From positions 113,707-177,706 of the forward strand of contig NZ_ATUK01000015.1 in NCBI RefSeq assembly GCF_000420165.1: a stretch of 64,000 bases of DNA. The letters run 5' to 3'. The stretch comes from Thioalkalivibrio sp. AKL19. Its GTDB lineage: Bacteria > Pseudomonadota > Gammaproteobacteria > Ectothiorhodospirales > Ectothiorhodospiraceae. Both the position numbers and the translations under genes were made by a program. This document shows, one piece after another, positions 19,586 through 28,841 of this stretch (positions are counted from its first letter, which is position 1; every line of letters begins with the position of its first letter). The notes under the pieces are model-generated. The model saw only the letters and a program-made list of their open reading frames with translations, ran no database searches and had not been told where the DNA came from.

Positions 19586-19957
19586 ATGCAGACCAAGAGC
19601 ACGATCCACAACACCACCCGAGCCGCCCTGGCGGCCCTGCTGCTGGCTGTGGCCATGCCGCTGCTGGCCCATGAGGGCGAACTGGGCAGTACGCCGGAGG
19701 ATGGCGCGACGGTGCAGGGTTCACCCGAGAAAATCGGCATCGAATTCGAGGGTGCGATGCGTATCACCCAGTTCGATGTCTCCGGCCCCGATGGCCGCGT
19801 GCGCCTGACGAATCCCCCGGGCAACGATCCTACCGAACGCTACTTTGTGGAGCCGGCCGAGCCGCTGCCGGCCGGAGACTACCAGGTGCGCTGGCGCGGG
19901 CTGGCCCGCGACGGTCACATGATGTCCGACGGCTTCCGCTTCACGGTAGAGGACTGA
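19586..19957 (+). CDS. copC: Copper-resistance protein CopC
   Basis: This 123-residue periplasmic copper-binding protein has a cupredoxin-like beta-barrel. The signal peptide (LAALLLAVAMPLLA) should be cut before HEGELGSTPEDG, leaving an N-terminal His that can bind Cu(II). The C-terminal DGHMMSDGFRFTV carries the conserved Asp-Gly-His ligand motif. A ribosome site (AAGAGG) precedes ATG 19586. copD follows after three bases. CopC delivers copper to CopD or buffers it in the periplasm. Confidence 0.92.
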   Translation: MQTKSTIHNTTRAALAALLLAVAMPLLAHEGELGSTPEDGATVQGSPEKIGIEFEGAMRITQFDVSGPDGRVRLTNPPGNDPTERYFVEPAEPLPAGDYQVRWRGLARDGHMMSDGFRFTVED

Positions 19958-19960
19958 TCC

Positions 19961-20869
19961 ATGGCCTGGATGTCGGCACTCGCCGGGGTGGAGGCCTGGA
20001 CCGTCGCGATGATCCTCGTGACGGCCGGGTTCTACCTTGGGGCCCTGTTGGCGACCGGGGCGGTGCTGTTTCGCATGGCGTTTCCGGATCTGCCCGATCC
20101 GGAACGCCGGGCGGCCAGCCGCACGGGGGCGATCGCGGCCTGGGCGGCAATCGCCCTGGCTCTTGTCCAGTGGCCCCTGCAGGCCGGGTATCTCGGGGGC
20201 GGCAACGGCGCGTCCGCGATCGACCCGATGCTGCTTGGTATGGTGTTCGAAGGGGCGCAGGGGACCCGGCTGATCCTCGCGGTCACCGGGTTGCTGCTGG
20301 TTCAGGCGATCCTGCTGGATGCCCGGCGTCTCCCGGGGCTGGGGTACGGTCTGAGCCTCGCCGGGGTCCTGTTGGTGATGCTCGCCTTCGTGCAGGTGGG
20401 GCATACAGCCGGCGAGCCTCGTCTCCTGTTGGCCGGCTTGTTGATCGTGCATCTGCTGGCAGCTGCCTTCTGGGTCGCGTCGCTGGCGCCACTCTACCGG
20501 CTGGCCGGGCACCCACCCGAGGGCGCGGATGCCGCGCGCATCCTGGCCCGTTTCGGGCGGGTCGCGATGGCTGGAGTCGGATTGCTGGTGCTGGCGGGGG
20601 TGGTTCTCGCCTGGTGGTTGCTGGGTGGCATCACGCCGTTGCTGACCACCGGCTATGGCCAGTTCCTGATCGGCAAGGTGCTGATCGTCGCACTGCTCCT
20701 GCTGCTGGCGGCCGCGAACAAGTGGCGGCTGGTGCCGGCCTTCGAGCGCGGCGAGCCACGGGCCCCCGGGCGGCTGCGCCGCAGCATTGCCCTGGAGGGT
20801 GCCCTGGTCGCGACGATCCTGCTGTTGACCGCGGTGCTGACCACCGTGAGTTCGCCGGCGAACGGGTAA
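19961..20869 (+). CDS. copD: CopD-family copper transport membrane protein
   Basis: This 302-residue inner-membrane protein has about eight hydrophobic segments and matches the CopD/PcoD family. Landmarks are SRTGAIAAWAAIALALVQ, GAQGTRLILAVTGLLL, VQVGHTAGEPRLLLAGLLIVHLLAAAFWVASLAPL (a His in the membrane and an HxxxxxFW helix) and the closing LLTAVLTTVSSP. It is thought to move copper into the cytoplasm with CopC. It lies 3 bp after copC and is the last gene of the copper operon, convergent with the protease gene 26 bp away. Confidence 0.9.
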   Translation: MAWMSALAGVEAWTVAMILVTAGFYLGALLATGAVLFRMAFPDLPDPERRAASRTGAIAAWAAIALALVQWPLQAGYLGGGNGASAIDPMLLGMVFEGAQGTRLILAVTGLLLVQAILLDARRLPGLGYGLSLAGVLLVMLAFVQVGHTAGEPRLLLAGLLIVHLLAAAFWVASLAPLYRLAGHPPEGADAARILARFGRVAMAGVGLLVLAGVVLAWWLLGGITPLLTTGYGQFLIGKVLIVALLLLLAAANKWRLVPAFERGEPRAPGRLRRSIALEGALVATILLLTAVLTTVSSPANG

Positions 20870-20895
20870 CCGGCGGGCGGTGGTGGATGCCGTCG

Positions 20896-22038
<1,143 letters not shown>

Positions 22039-22058
22039 CGTTCAAAAGGGGGCCCGCC

Positions 22059-22808
22059 GTGGTCGATCGCGACGAACTGATGCAGGCACTGAATACGGAG
22101 CTCGAACCCGGGCGCTTCCGTGACTACTGTCCGAACGGCTTGCAAGTGGAGGGGCGGCGCGAGATCCGCCGCATTGTCAGTGGCGTCACTGCCTCGCGGG
22201 CGCTCGTGGAGGCCGCAGTGGAGGCCGGGGCCGACCTGATCCTGGTGCACCACGGCTACTTCTGGAAGGGCGAGCCACAGGAAATCACCGGCATGAAACG
22301 TGAGCGCATGCGGCTGCTGCTTGCGCACGATATCAACCTGGTGGCCTACCACCTGCCACTGGATGCCCACCCGGTGCTCGGTAACAATACCCAGCTGGCC
22401 GGACGGCTCGGCTTCTCCATCGACGGCGTGCTGCGCGAGGATGGCGTGGGCCAGGTCGGCGCGCCGGCGCGGGTGCTGTCGGCATCGGACATGCAGGCGC
22501 ACATCAGCAACGTGCTGGGGCGCGAGGCCCTGTGCGTAGAGGCCGGTGACCACCCGATCCGGCGCATTGCCTGGTGCACCGGCGGCGCGCAGTCATTGCT
22601 GACGGAGGCGGCGGCACTGGGGGTGGATGCGTACCTCAGCGGCGAGATCTCCGAGCAGACCACCCACGAGGCGCGCGAGCTGGGGGTGCACTATTTCGCC
22701 GCCGGGCACCACGCAACCGAGCGCTATGGGGCCCCGGCCCTCGCCCGGTGGTGCGCCGAGCGCTTCGGTCTCGAGCACGAGTTCATCGAGATCGACAATC
22801 CCGCCTGA
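22059..22808 (+). CDS. Nif3-like dinuclear metal-centre protein (YbgI family)
   Basis: This 249-residue member of the NIF3/YbgI family forms hexameric rings with two metals per subunit. Metal-ligand motifs are LILVHHGYFW near residue 65, NLVAYHLPLDAHP and the late VHYFAAGHHATERYG. The GTG 22059 start follows a purine-rich GGGGG run, and the protein aligns from its first residues (RDELMQALNTELEP). The biochemical role of the family is unsettled. It is divergent from degS and 323 bp upstream of petA, an arrangement common in gammaproteobacteria. Confidence 0.92.
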   Translation: MVDRDELMQALNTELEPGRFRDYCPNGLQVEGRREIRRIVSGVTASRALVEAAVEAGADLILVHHGYFWKGEPQEITGMKRERMRLLLAHDINLVAYHLPLDAHPVLGNNTQLAGRLGFSIDGVLREDGVGQVGAPARVLSASDMQAHISNVLGREALCVEAGDHPIRRIAWCTGGAQSLLTEAAALGVDAYLSGEISEQTTHEARELGVHYFAAGHHATERYGAPALARWCAERFGLEHEFIEIDNPA

Positions 22809-22939
22809 TCAGTCGCTGCGCGCCTGCATGCGCCGAGCACTGCGAGATTGTGGTGCAATCTGTGCGGTTTCGGGGCGTTGCCGGCGTTCGGTCCAAGCCA
22901 CCAAATAATCAGAAGGTTATAAGGGTCTGACTGCGGTGT

Positions 22940-22960
22940 GACCGAGCGCAAGGCTCGGTC
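22940..22960 (+). terminator. Hairpin in the gap before petA
   Basis: GACCGAGC-GCAAG-GCTCGGTC forms an 8-bp stem in the 323-bp gap 22809-23131, which has no gene. It probably ends the Nif3-family transcript, though only two T follow. The rest of the gap is the petA leader. Confidence 0.45.
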
Positions 22961-22977
22961 TTAAGGCAGTAATCTAC

Positions 22978-23008
22978 TTGACCTTATTAGCGTGTTCGGG
23001 AATTCTAT
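22978..23008 (+). promoter_or_regulatory. Candidate sigma-70 promoter of petABC
   Basis: TTGACC at 22978-22983 is followed by a weak TTCTAT (23003-23008) at 19 bp. It sits in the only AT-rich part of the gap and about 125 bp before the petA start. The -10 match is poor. Confidence 0.35.
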
Positions 23009-23131
23009 CGGATTTTACAGCCCGCCCAGATGGGCATTCGCGCGTGCGGCCCAGGGCCCTCGCGCCCAGGCTGCGCCTTCGCTGTGCGGTCGCGGGAACA
23101 CGATTTCAACACGTTGTTTGGAGAGACAAAC

Positions 23132-23734
23132 ATGGCAAACCAAGGCGTAAACCGAGGCCGTCGCCGGTTCCTCGTCGCCGCGACATCTGTCGTAGGCGGA
23201 GCCGGGGTCGCCGCAGTCGCGGCCCCGTTCCTGGCGTCCTTGCAGCCCAGCGCGCGCGCTCAGGCAGCCGGGGCCCCTGTCGAATTCGACGTGTCCGCCG
23301 TCGAGCCGGGTCAGCGTGTCAGCGTCGAATGGCGCGGCCAGCCCATCTGGGTCGTGCGACGCACCGAGGAGATGATCGCCGGTTTGTCCGAGGTGACCGA
23401 TCGCCTGCGGGATCCGGAATCCGAGGTCGAGACCCAGCAGCCGGAATACGCGCAGAACGAGCACCGTTCGCGCGATCCGGAGATCCTGGTGGTCGTGGGC
23501 ATCTGTACCCATCTGGGCTGCTCGCCGACGTACCGCCCGGAGATCGGCGATCCCGAGATGGGTTCCGACTGGCAGGGCGGCTGGCTGTGTGGCTGCCACG
23601 GTTCGCGTTTTGACCTGGCGGGTCGCGTGTACCGCAATATGCCGGCGGCGACCAACCTGGTGATCCCGCGGCACATGTTCCGGACCGATACCTTGCTTGT
23701 CATTGGTGAAGATGAAGACGGGGAGGCGATCTGA
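23132..23734 (+). CDS. petA: Ubiquinol-cytochrome c reductase Rieske iron-sulfur subunit
   Basis: This 200-residue Rieske protein of the cytochrome bc1 complex takes the first electron from quinol. An N-terminal Tat-type signal anchor (RRRFLVAATSVV) holds it in the membrane. The 2Fe-2S cluster motifs are CTHLGC at 125-130 and CGCH at 153-156, giving the expected Cys-His/Cys-His ligands. GGAGAG precedes ATG 23132. The stop overlaps the petB ATG, so translation is coupled. Confidence 0.96.
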   Translation: MANQGVNRGRRRFLVAATSVVGGAGVAAVAAPFLASLQPSARAQAAGAPVEFDVSAVEPGQRVSVEWRGQPIWVVRRTEEMIAGLSEVTDRLRDPESEVETQQPEYAQNEHRSRDPEILVVVGICTHLGCSPTYRPEIGDPEMGSDWQGGWLCGCHGSRFDLAGRVYRNMPAATNLVIPRHMFRTDTLLVIGEDEDGEAI

Positions 23735-25143
23735 TGGCCAGCAATCCTGATACCAAGATCCAGGGCGGTCTGCTGGGCTGGGTGGACGCCCGCTTCCCGC
23801 TCTCCCAGATGTGGAACGAGCATCTGGCGCAGTACTACGCGCCAAAGAACTTCAATTTCTGGTACTTCTTTGGGTCCCTGGCCCTGCTGGTGCTGGTTAT
23901 TCAGATCGTCTCCGGCATCTTCCTGACCATGTTCTACAAGCCCGATGCCGATCTCGCGTTCGCGTCGGTCGAGTACATCATGCGTGACGTGGAGTGGGGC
24001 TGGCTGATCCGATATATGCACTCCACCGGCGCCTCGATGTTCTTCGTGGTCGTCTACCTGCACATGTTCCGGGCGCTCCTGTACGGCTCTTACAAGAAGC
24101 CGCGCGAGTTGATCTGGATCTTCGGTGTGCTGATCTACCTGGTACTGATGGCCGAGGCCTTCGCCGGCTACCTGCTGCCGTGGGGTCAGATGTCCTACTG
24201 GGGCGCGCAGGTGATCGTGAACCTGTTCCAGACCATCCCGTACATCGGACCGGACCTGGTGACCTGGATTCGCGGTGACTTCCTGCTGTCCGACGCGACG
24301 CTGAACCGCTTCTTCGCGCTGCACGTGATTGCCCTGCCGCTGGTACTGATCATGCTGGTGGCCGCGCACATCATCGCGCTGCACGAAGTGGGTTCGAACA
24401 ACCCGGACGGTGTCGAGATCAAGAAGAACAAGGACGAGAATGGCATCCCGAAGGATGGCATCCCGTTCCACCCCTACTACTCCGTGAAGGATCTGGTGGG
24501 TGTTGGCGTGTTCCTGATGGTCTTCGCCGTGATCATGTTCTTCTTCCCGACCGGTGGCGGGCTGTTCCTGAAGCCGGACAACATGATCCCGGCCGACCCG
24601 CTGGTGACCCCCGACCTGATTCCGCCGGTGTGGTACTTCACCTCGATGTACTCCGTGCTGCGTTCGGTGCCGGATCCATTCCTCGGCGTGGTCGCGATGG
24701 GTGCCGCGGTGGTGATGCTGTTCTTCATCCCCTGGCTGGATCGCAACCCGGTCCTGTCGATGCGCTATCGGTCGTTCGCGGCCAAGTTCAACCTGGCGGT
24801 GTTCGTGGTGGCCTTCGTGATCCTGGGCTGGCTGGGTCTGCAGCAGGCGACCACCGAGGTCAGCGAGATGAGCCTGCGCTTCTCCACGGTCTACTTCGCG
24901 TTCTTCTTCCTGCTGTGGTTCCTCAGCAAGGAACGGTCCGCGGTCTTCAGCCTGATCGCGTTCGCCGTGGTAGTCGGGATCTACACGATCTACGACATCC
25001 TGCGTTTCGACCCGAGTGACGCGAGCCTGATCATGTGGTCCTGGCTGATTCCGACCGTGTATCTGTTCGTGACCATGGTGGCCCCCGCCTTCGCGCGTGG
25101 CCTGGGCCGTGACCGTGCCGTTCCGGAAAGGGTGACTTCGTAA
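23734..25143 (+). CDS. petB: Cytochrome b subunit of the bc1 complex
   Basis: This 469-residue cytochrome b has the usual eight to nine membrane helices plus a C-terminal extension. Heme-ligand helices show MHSTGASMFFVVVYLHMFRA and, in the fourth helix, FALHVIALPLVLIMLVAAH. The quinol-site PPVWYF (PEWY-like) motif occurs in IPPVWYFTSMYSVLRSVP. It is a single-piece bacterial cytochrome b, not split as in b6f. It overlaps petA and petC by a few bases on each side. Confidence 0.96.
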   Translation: MASNPDTKIQGGLLGWVDARFPLSQMWNEHLAQYYAPKNFNFWYFFGSLALLVLVIQIVSGIFLTMFYKPDADLAFASVEYIMRDVEWGWLIRYMHSTGASMFFVVVYLHMFRALLYGSYKKPRELIWIFGVLIYLVLMAEAFAGYLLPWGQMSYWGAQVIVNLFQTIPYIGPDLVTWIRGDFLLSDATLNRFFALHVIALPLVLIMLVAAHIIALHEVGSNNPDGVEIKKNKDENGIPKDGIPFHPYYSVKDLVGVGVFLMVFAVIMFFFPTGGGLFLKPDNMIPADPLVTPDLIPPVWYFTSMYSVLRSVPDPFLGVVAMGAAVVMLFFIPWLDRNPVLSMRYRSFAAKFNLAVFVVAFVILGWLGLQQATTEVSEMSLRFSTVYFAFFFLLWFLSKERSAVFSLIAFAVVVGIYTIYDILRFDPSDASLIMWSWLIPTVYLFVTMVAPAFARGLGRDRAVPERVTS

Positions 25144-25886
25144 TGAAAACGCTGATTGCAACTACGTTCCTGGCCGCTGCGGCCCTGTTCACCGTCCCGG
25201 CCGCCTCGGCGGCCGGGTATGACGGCGACCTGCAGAAGGCCAATATCGACGTGACCAACGAGGCCTCGCTGCAGCGCGGTGCCAACCTGTTCATGAACTA
25301 CTGCATGGGGTGTCACGCGACCGAATATATGCGCTACAACCGTGTGGCGCGGGATATCGGGCTGACCGAGCAGCACATGGAAGAGAACTTCATCTTCATC
25401 ACGGATGAGGACGGCGAACCGGTCGGTGTCGGTTCCCTGATGAAGAACGCCATGAGCGACGACTATGGTGAAGAAGCCTTCGGTGTGGTCCCGCCCGACC
25501 TGACCATGACCACGCGCATCAATGGCGAGGACTGGGTCTACACCTTCCTGAAGAGCTTCTACATCGACGAGTCGCGTCCGCTGGGTGCGAACAACGAGGT
25601 GTTCGAGAATGTCGGCATGCCCCACGTACTGTGGGAGTTGCAGGGCTGGCAGGAAAAGGTCGTCGACGAGGATGGCAACGAGCGTCTCGAACTCGTGCGC
25701 TCCGGCCAGATGACGCAGAGCGAGTACGACCGTGCCGTGCGCGACATCGTCACCTACCTCTCGTATATGGGCGAGCCGATGCAGCTGGACCGTCAGCGCA
25801 TTGGCCTGTACGTGCTGATTTTCCTCGGGATTTTCACGATCCTGGCCTACTTCTTGAAAAAGGAGTACTGGAAAGACGTACACTAG
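25143..25886 (+). CDS. petC: Cytochrome c1 subunit of the bc1 complex
   Basis: This 247-residue cytochrome c1 has a cleavable signal (LIATTFLAAAALFTVPAASA). The heme c motif is CMGCH with Cys54, Cys57 and His58, and a C-terminal membrane anchor YVLIFLGIFTILAYFLKKEYW fixes it in the inner membrane. The axial Met probably lies in the MGEPM region. It transfers electrons from the Rieske centre to a soluble cytochrome c. ATG 25143 overlaps the petB stop, completing the operon. Confidence 0.96.
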   Translation: MKTLIATTFLAAAALFTVPAASAAGYDGDLQKANIDVTNEASLQRGANLFMNYCMGCHATEYMRYNRVARDIGLTEQHMEENFIFITDEDGEPVGVGSLMKNAMSDDYGEEAFGVVPPDLTMTTRINGEDWVYTFLKSFYIDESRPLGANNEVFENVGMPHVLWELQGWQEKVVDEDGNERLELVRSGQMTQSEYDRAVRDIVTYLSYMGEPMQLDRQRIGLYVLIFLGIFTILAYFLKKEYWKDVH

Positions 25887-25902
25887 GCGGCCTGAACCGT
25901 CG

Positions 25903-25942
25903 CCGGCGCGTTGATCATGGAGGATCGCGCGCCGGTGTTATT
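25903..25942 (+). terminator. Terminator of petABC
   Basis: CCGGCGCG (25903-25910) pairs with CGCGCCGG (25928-25935), with an inner GATC/GATC pair. It is followed by TGTTATT. It sits 17 bp past petC. Confidence 0.6.
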
Positions 25943-25992
25943 GACCGTCTGCCCGGCACGGGAAACCGTCAGGCCGGGGTAGGGAGAAAGCC

Positions 25993-26619
25993 ATGGCGCT
26001 GGTCGCCAACCGTCGTTCCGTTATGACCCTCTTTTCTGCTCACGACTGTGTTCGCTGTCACCGTGTGCGTATCATCCTCGCGGAGAAGGACATCGCGGTG
26101 GATGTCGTCAATCTTGGGCCGGACGAGCTGCCCGAGGATCTCTCCGACCTGAATCCGTACAACGAGGTCCCGACCCTGGTGGATCGCGACCTGGCGCTGT
26201 ATGGCACCCACGTCATTACCGAATACCTGGACGAGCGTTTTCCGCATCCGCCGTTGATGCCGGTCGATCCGGTTTCGCGTGCGGCCGCGCGGCTGGCGCT
26301 TTATCGCGTGGAGCGCGACTGGTACGAGGGGCTGGATGCCGTGTACAAGGCCTCCGGTTCGGGGCTGACCAAGGCACGCAAGATCCTGCGCGAGAGCCTG
26401 GTGAGTTCGGCCGAGATCTTCGAGCTCAAACCGTACTTCCTGAGCGACGAGTTCTCCATCGTCGATTGCGCGATCGCGCCGGTGATGTGGCGGCTGCCCG
26501 CGGTGGGTATTGACCTGTCCTCGCTGCCGCAAGCGATCCAGGAATACGCCGACCGGGTCTGCAAGCGCGAGTCGTTCCAGGTGAGTCTGACCGAGGCCGA
26601 GCGCGAGCTGCGCCTGTGA
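25993..26619 (+). CDS. sspA: Stringent starvation protein A
   Basis: This 208-residue glutathione S-transferase-fold protein binds RNA polymerase and modulates stress and phage promoters in E. coli. The thioredoxin-like N-terminus shows MTLFSAHDCVRCHRVRIILAEK, then NPYNEVPTLVDRDLALY, GTHVITEYLDERFPHPPLMP and the helical C-terminal domain. It has CVRC rather than a GST active-site Ser/Tyr, as usual for SspA. The gene lies just after petABC, as in most gammaproteobacteria. GTG sspB overlaps its end by 4 bp. Confidence 0.94.
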   Translation: MALVANRRSVMTLFSAHDCVRCHRVRIILAEKDIAVDVVNLGPDELPEDLSDLNPYNEVPTLVDRDLALYGTHVITEYLDERFPHPPLMPVDPVSRAAARLALYRVERDWYEGLDAVYKASGSGLTKARKILRESLVSSAEIFELKPYFLSDEFSIVDCAIAPVMWRLPAVGIDLSSLPQAIQEYADRVCKRESFQVSLTEAERELRL

Positions 26620-27044
26620 CTTCGTCGCGCCCTTATCTGCTCCGCGCCCTGTGGGAGTGGGTCACGGATAACGGCTTCACGCCGCATATCCTGGTCGACG
26701 CCACGGTCGAGGGGGTGGTGGTTCCGGACGCGTTCGTGGATCAGGGGAAGATTACCCTCAATGTCGGACCGTCCGCGGTACAGGCGCTGAATATCGGCGA
26801 CGAGGCGGTGGCGTTCTCGGCCCGGTTTGCCGGCAACCCGATGGACGTATTCGTTCCCATGCAGGCCGTCCTAGCAGTCTACGCGCGCGAAAACGGCCAG
26901 GGGATGATGTTCGGTAGCGAACCCGGTCCGGGTCCCGAGGACGACGGTCCCGGCACGCCGCCGGATGGCCCGGACGATGGTGGTGGCGGGGAGAATGGCC
27001 CGGCGCCCAAGCGCAAGGGGCCGGCCCTGAAGGTCGTGAAGTAG
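26616..27044 (+). CDS. sspB: ClpXP adaptor SspB
   Basis: This 142-residue protein delivers ssrA-tagged proteins to ClpXP. The fold domain (about 1-105) starts SSRPYLLRALWEWVTDNGFTPHILVD and includes GKITLNVGPSAVQALNI and SARFAGNPMDVFVPM. A disordered Pro/Gly/Asp-rich linker follows, and the C-terminal GPALKVVK is the ClpX-binding tail (compare the LRVVK-type ending). Start GTG 26616 overlaps the sspA stop. The stop codon lies inside the terminator hairpin. Confidence 0.94.
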   Translation: MTSSRPYLLRALWEWVTDNGFTPHILVDATVEGVVVPDAFVDQGKITLNVGPSAVQALNIGDEAVAFSARFAGNPMDVFVPMQAVLAVYARENGQGMMFGSEPGPGPEDDGPGTPPDGPDDGGGGENGPAPKRKGPALKVVK

Positions 27045-27070
27045 GGCCCCGAACGGGGCCCTACTTGTTT
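27042..27070 (+). terminator. Rho-independent terminator of sspAB
   Basis: TAGGGCCCC-GAA-like loop-GGGGCCCTA (27042-27063) forms a strong stem beginning with the sspB stop codon itself and is followed by CTTGTTT. Confidence 0.8.
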
Positions 27071-27094
27071 CGGGGGGCAGTCGGGGCCGCCGGG

Positions 27095-28474
27095 CTACCC
27101 GGGGCTGGGTGCCTTGCCCGGATTGAGGATGTTGTCGGGGTCGAACTCACGCTTGATGCCCGCCATCAGCCTGAGCGCGACCGGATCGAGCTCGCGAGCC
27201 ACATAGGGGCGCTTGACCAGTCCGATCCCGTGTTCTCCGGAGAGCGTCCCGCCGAGGGCGAGGACCAGCGTGAAGACGCCGTCCAGGCAGCGCTCGGCTG
27301 CAGCCAGTTCGGCCGGGTCATCGGGGTTCACCAGCAGGTTGACATGGATGTTGCCGTTGCCGGCGTGCCCGAAGTTCACGATCTTGATCGCGTGTTCGGT
27401 GGCCAGCCGGTCCAGCCCGCCGATCAGCTCCGGGATGCGCGAGACCGGGACGACGACGTCCTCGTTGATCTTCTTCGGCGCCACGGTGCGCAGGGCCGGT
27501 GACAGGGCCTTGCGTACCGCCCAGAGCGCCTGCGCCGCCTCGGGCGTGTCCGCACCGCGGGTCTCCAGGCAGCCATCGCCCTCGGCCGCGCGGCGAATGC
27601 CGTTGGTCGTGGCGTCGATCCCGGCCTCGGTGCCGTCGGTCTCGATCATCAGGATGGCCCCCGCGTCCGCGGGCAGGGGGCACTCCGGGTCGTAGTCGCG
27701 GATCATCGCGATCGCCGAGTGATCCATGAATTCCAGCGCCGACGGGATCTCCGCGCGGGCCATCAGGCGCGAAACGGCGCGGGCCGCATCGCCGACGTCG
27801 CGGTACACCGCCTGGATTAGGCGGGTGGCCTCGGGCCGCGGCGTTAGGCGCAGGGTGGCTTCGGTGGTCACGGCCAGCGTGCCCTCGGAGCCGATCAACA
27901 GCCGGGTGAGGTCGTAGCCCACGACACCCTTGGTGGTGTGGACGCCAGTACGGAAGGCTTCGCCGGTCCCGGCCACTGCTGCCAGGCCCAGGGTGTTGTC
28001 CCGCGGGGTCCCGTATTTCACTGCATGGGGGCCGGCGGAATTGTAGGCCAGGTTGCCGCCCAGGGTGCAATAGGCACTGCTGGTCGGGTCGGGTGGCCAG
28101 AAGAACCCGTGGGCGCCGGCGGCCTCCTGGACCTCGCCGTTGGTCGCGCCGGGTTCGGCGATCAGCCAGCGATTTTCGGGATCCACCTCGAGGATCCGGT
28201 TCATGCGTTCGAAGGACACCACCAGGCCGCCGTGGTCCGGCACCGCCGCGCCCGTTGTCCCCGTGCCACGGCCCCGACTGGTCAGGGCCACGCCCAGGCG
28301 TCGGCACAGGCGGACCAGTTCGCGCACGGTGTCTGCGTCACGCGGGAAGGCGACGCCATCCGGCACCGCGTGCAGCTTCGAGTTGTCCGCGCCGTAGGTC
28401 CAGCAGTCAGCGGGATCGAGCAGGCGGTCCCCGGGGTCCAGGAGTTGTTCCAGTTCTCGGGCCAGGGGGGTCAT
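27095..28474 (-). CDS. FAD-linked oxidase of the glycolate/D-lactate dehydrogenase family
   Basis: This 459-residue flavoprotein has an N-terminal FAD-binding domain (SRGRGTGTTGAAVPDHGG, GGNLAYNSAGPHAVKYGT, GSEGTLAVTTEA) and a C-terminal FAD-oxidase domain (NFGHAGNGNIHVNLL, LSGEHGIGLVKR, NPGK at the end). It resembles GlcD, Dld and D-2-hydroxyglutarate dehydrogenases; the 2-hydroxyacid substrate cannot be read off. The ATG 28474 start lies 10 bp after the yraN stop. The frame extends to 28510 inside yraN, but that start is less likely. It is last in the lpoA-yraN transcript. Confidence 0.88.
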   Translation of the reverse strand: MTPLARELEQLLDPGDRLLDPADCWTYGADNSKLHAVPDGVAFPRDADTVRELVRLCRRLGVALTSRGRGTGTTGAAVPDHGGLVVSFERMNRILEVDPENRWLIAEPGATNGEVQEAAGAHGFFWPPDPTSSAYCTLGGNLAYNSAGPHAVKYGTPRDNTLGLAAVAGTGEAFRTGVHTTKGVVGYDLTRLLIGSEGTLAVTTEATLRLTPRPEATRLIQAVYRDVGDAARAVSRLMARAEIPSALEFMDHSAIAMIRDYDPECPLPADAGAILMIETDGTEAGIDATTNGIRRAAEGDGCLETRGADTPEAAQALWAVRKALSPALRTVAPKKINEDVVVPVSRIPELIGGLDRLATEHAIKIVNFGHAGNGNIHVNLLVNPDDPAELAAAERCLDGVFTLVLALGGTLSGEHGIGLVKRPYVARELDPVALRLMAGIKREFDPDNILNPGKAPSPG

Positions 28475-28484
28475 GGGCAGGTGC

Positions 28485-28841
28485 TCAGTCGGGGGACGCC
28501 TGGATGGCATCCTGCAGCCAGTCGATGTGGTCCTGGCCGTCCAGGGTCATGACATCGAAGCGGACCGGGCCGTTCCAGGCGCTTTCCTGCAGGTAGGCCT
28601 CGGCGACGCGCAGCAGGCGCGCCTGTTTCCGCCGGTCGATGCTTTCCGCGCCACCTCCGAAACCGGGATGGCTGCGCTTGCGGACCTCGACCAGGACAAG
28701 CGTCTCGCCTTCCTGGGCGACCAGGTCGAGCTCGCCGTAGGGGCGGCGCACGTTACGGGCGCGAATCTGCAGGCCGCGGGTCTCGAGGTATGCCGCAGCC
28801 CGGTCCTCGGCCGCCTGCCCCGAGGCGCCCGGGCGAAACAT
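28485..28841 (-). CDS. yraN: YraN-family endonuclease-fold protein (UPF0102)
   Basis: This 118-residue member of UPF0102 has a predicted Holliday-junction-resolvase-like nuclease fold. Its core is YGELDLVAQEGETLVLVEVRKR, where Glu/Asp/Glu-Val-x-Lys residues form the likely catalytic set, and the N-terminal GQAAEDRAAAYLETRG helix is typical. The protein ends one base before the lpoA stop region, so the genes abut. A role in DNA repair or processing is suspected but not established in the family. Confidence 0.92.
   Translation of the reverse strand: MFRPGASGQAAEDRAAAYLETRGLQIRARNVRRPYGELDLVAQEGETLVLVEVRKRSHPGFGGGAESIDRRKQARLLRVAEAYLQESAWNGPVRFDVMTLDGQDHIDWLQDAIQASPD

Noticed and set aside
23311..25161. 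Minus-strand open frame of 616 codons opposite petA/petB
   Set aside because: His/Gln/Val-rich shadow of highly conserved bc1 genes.
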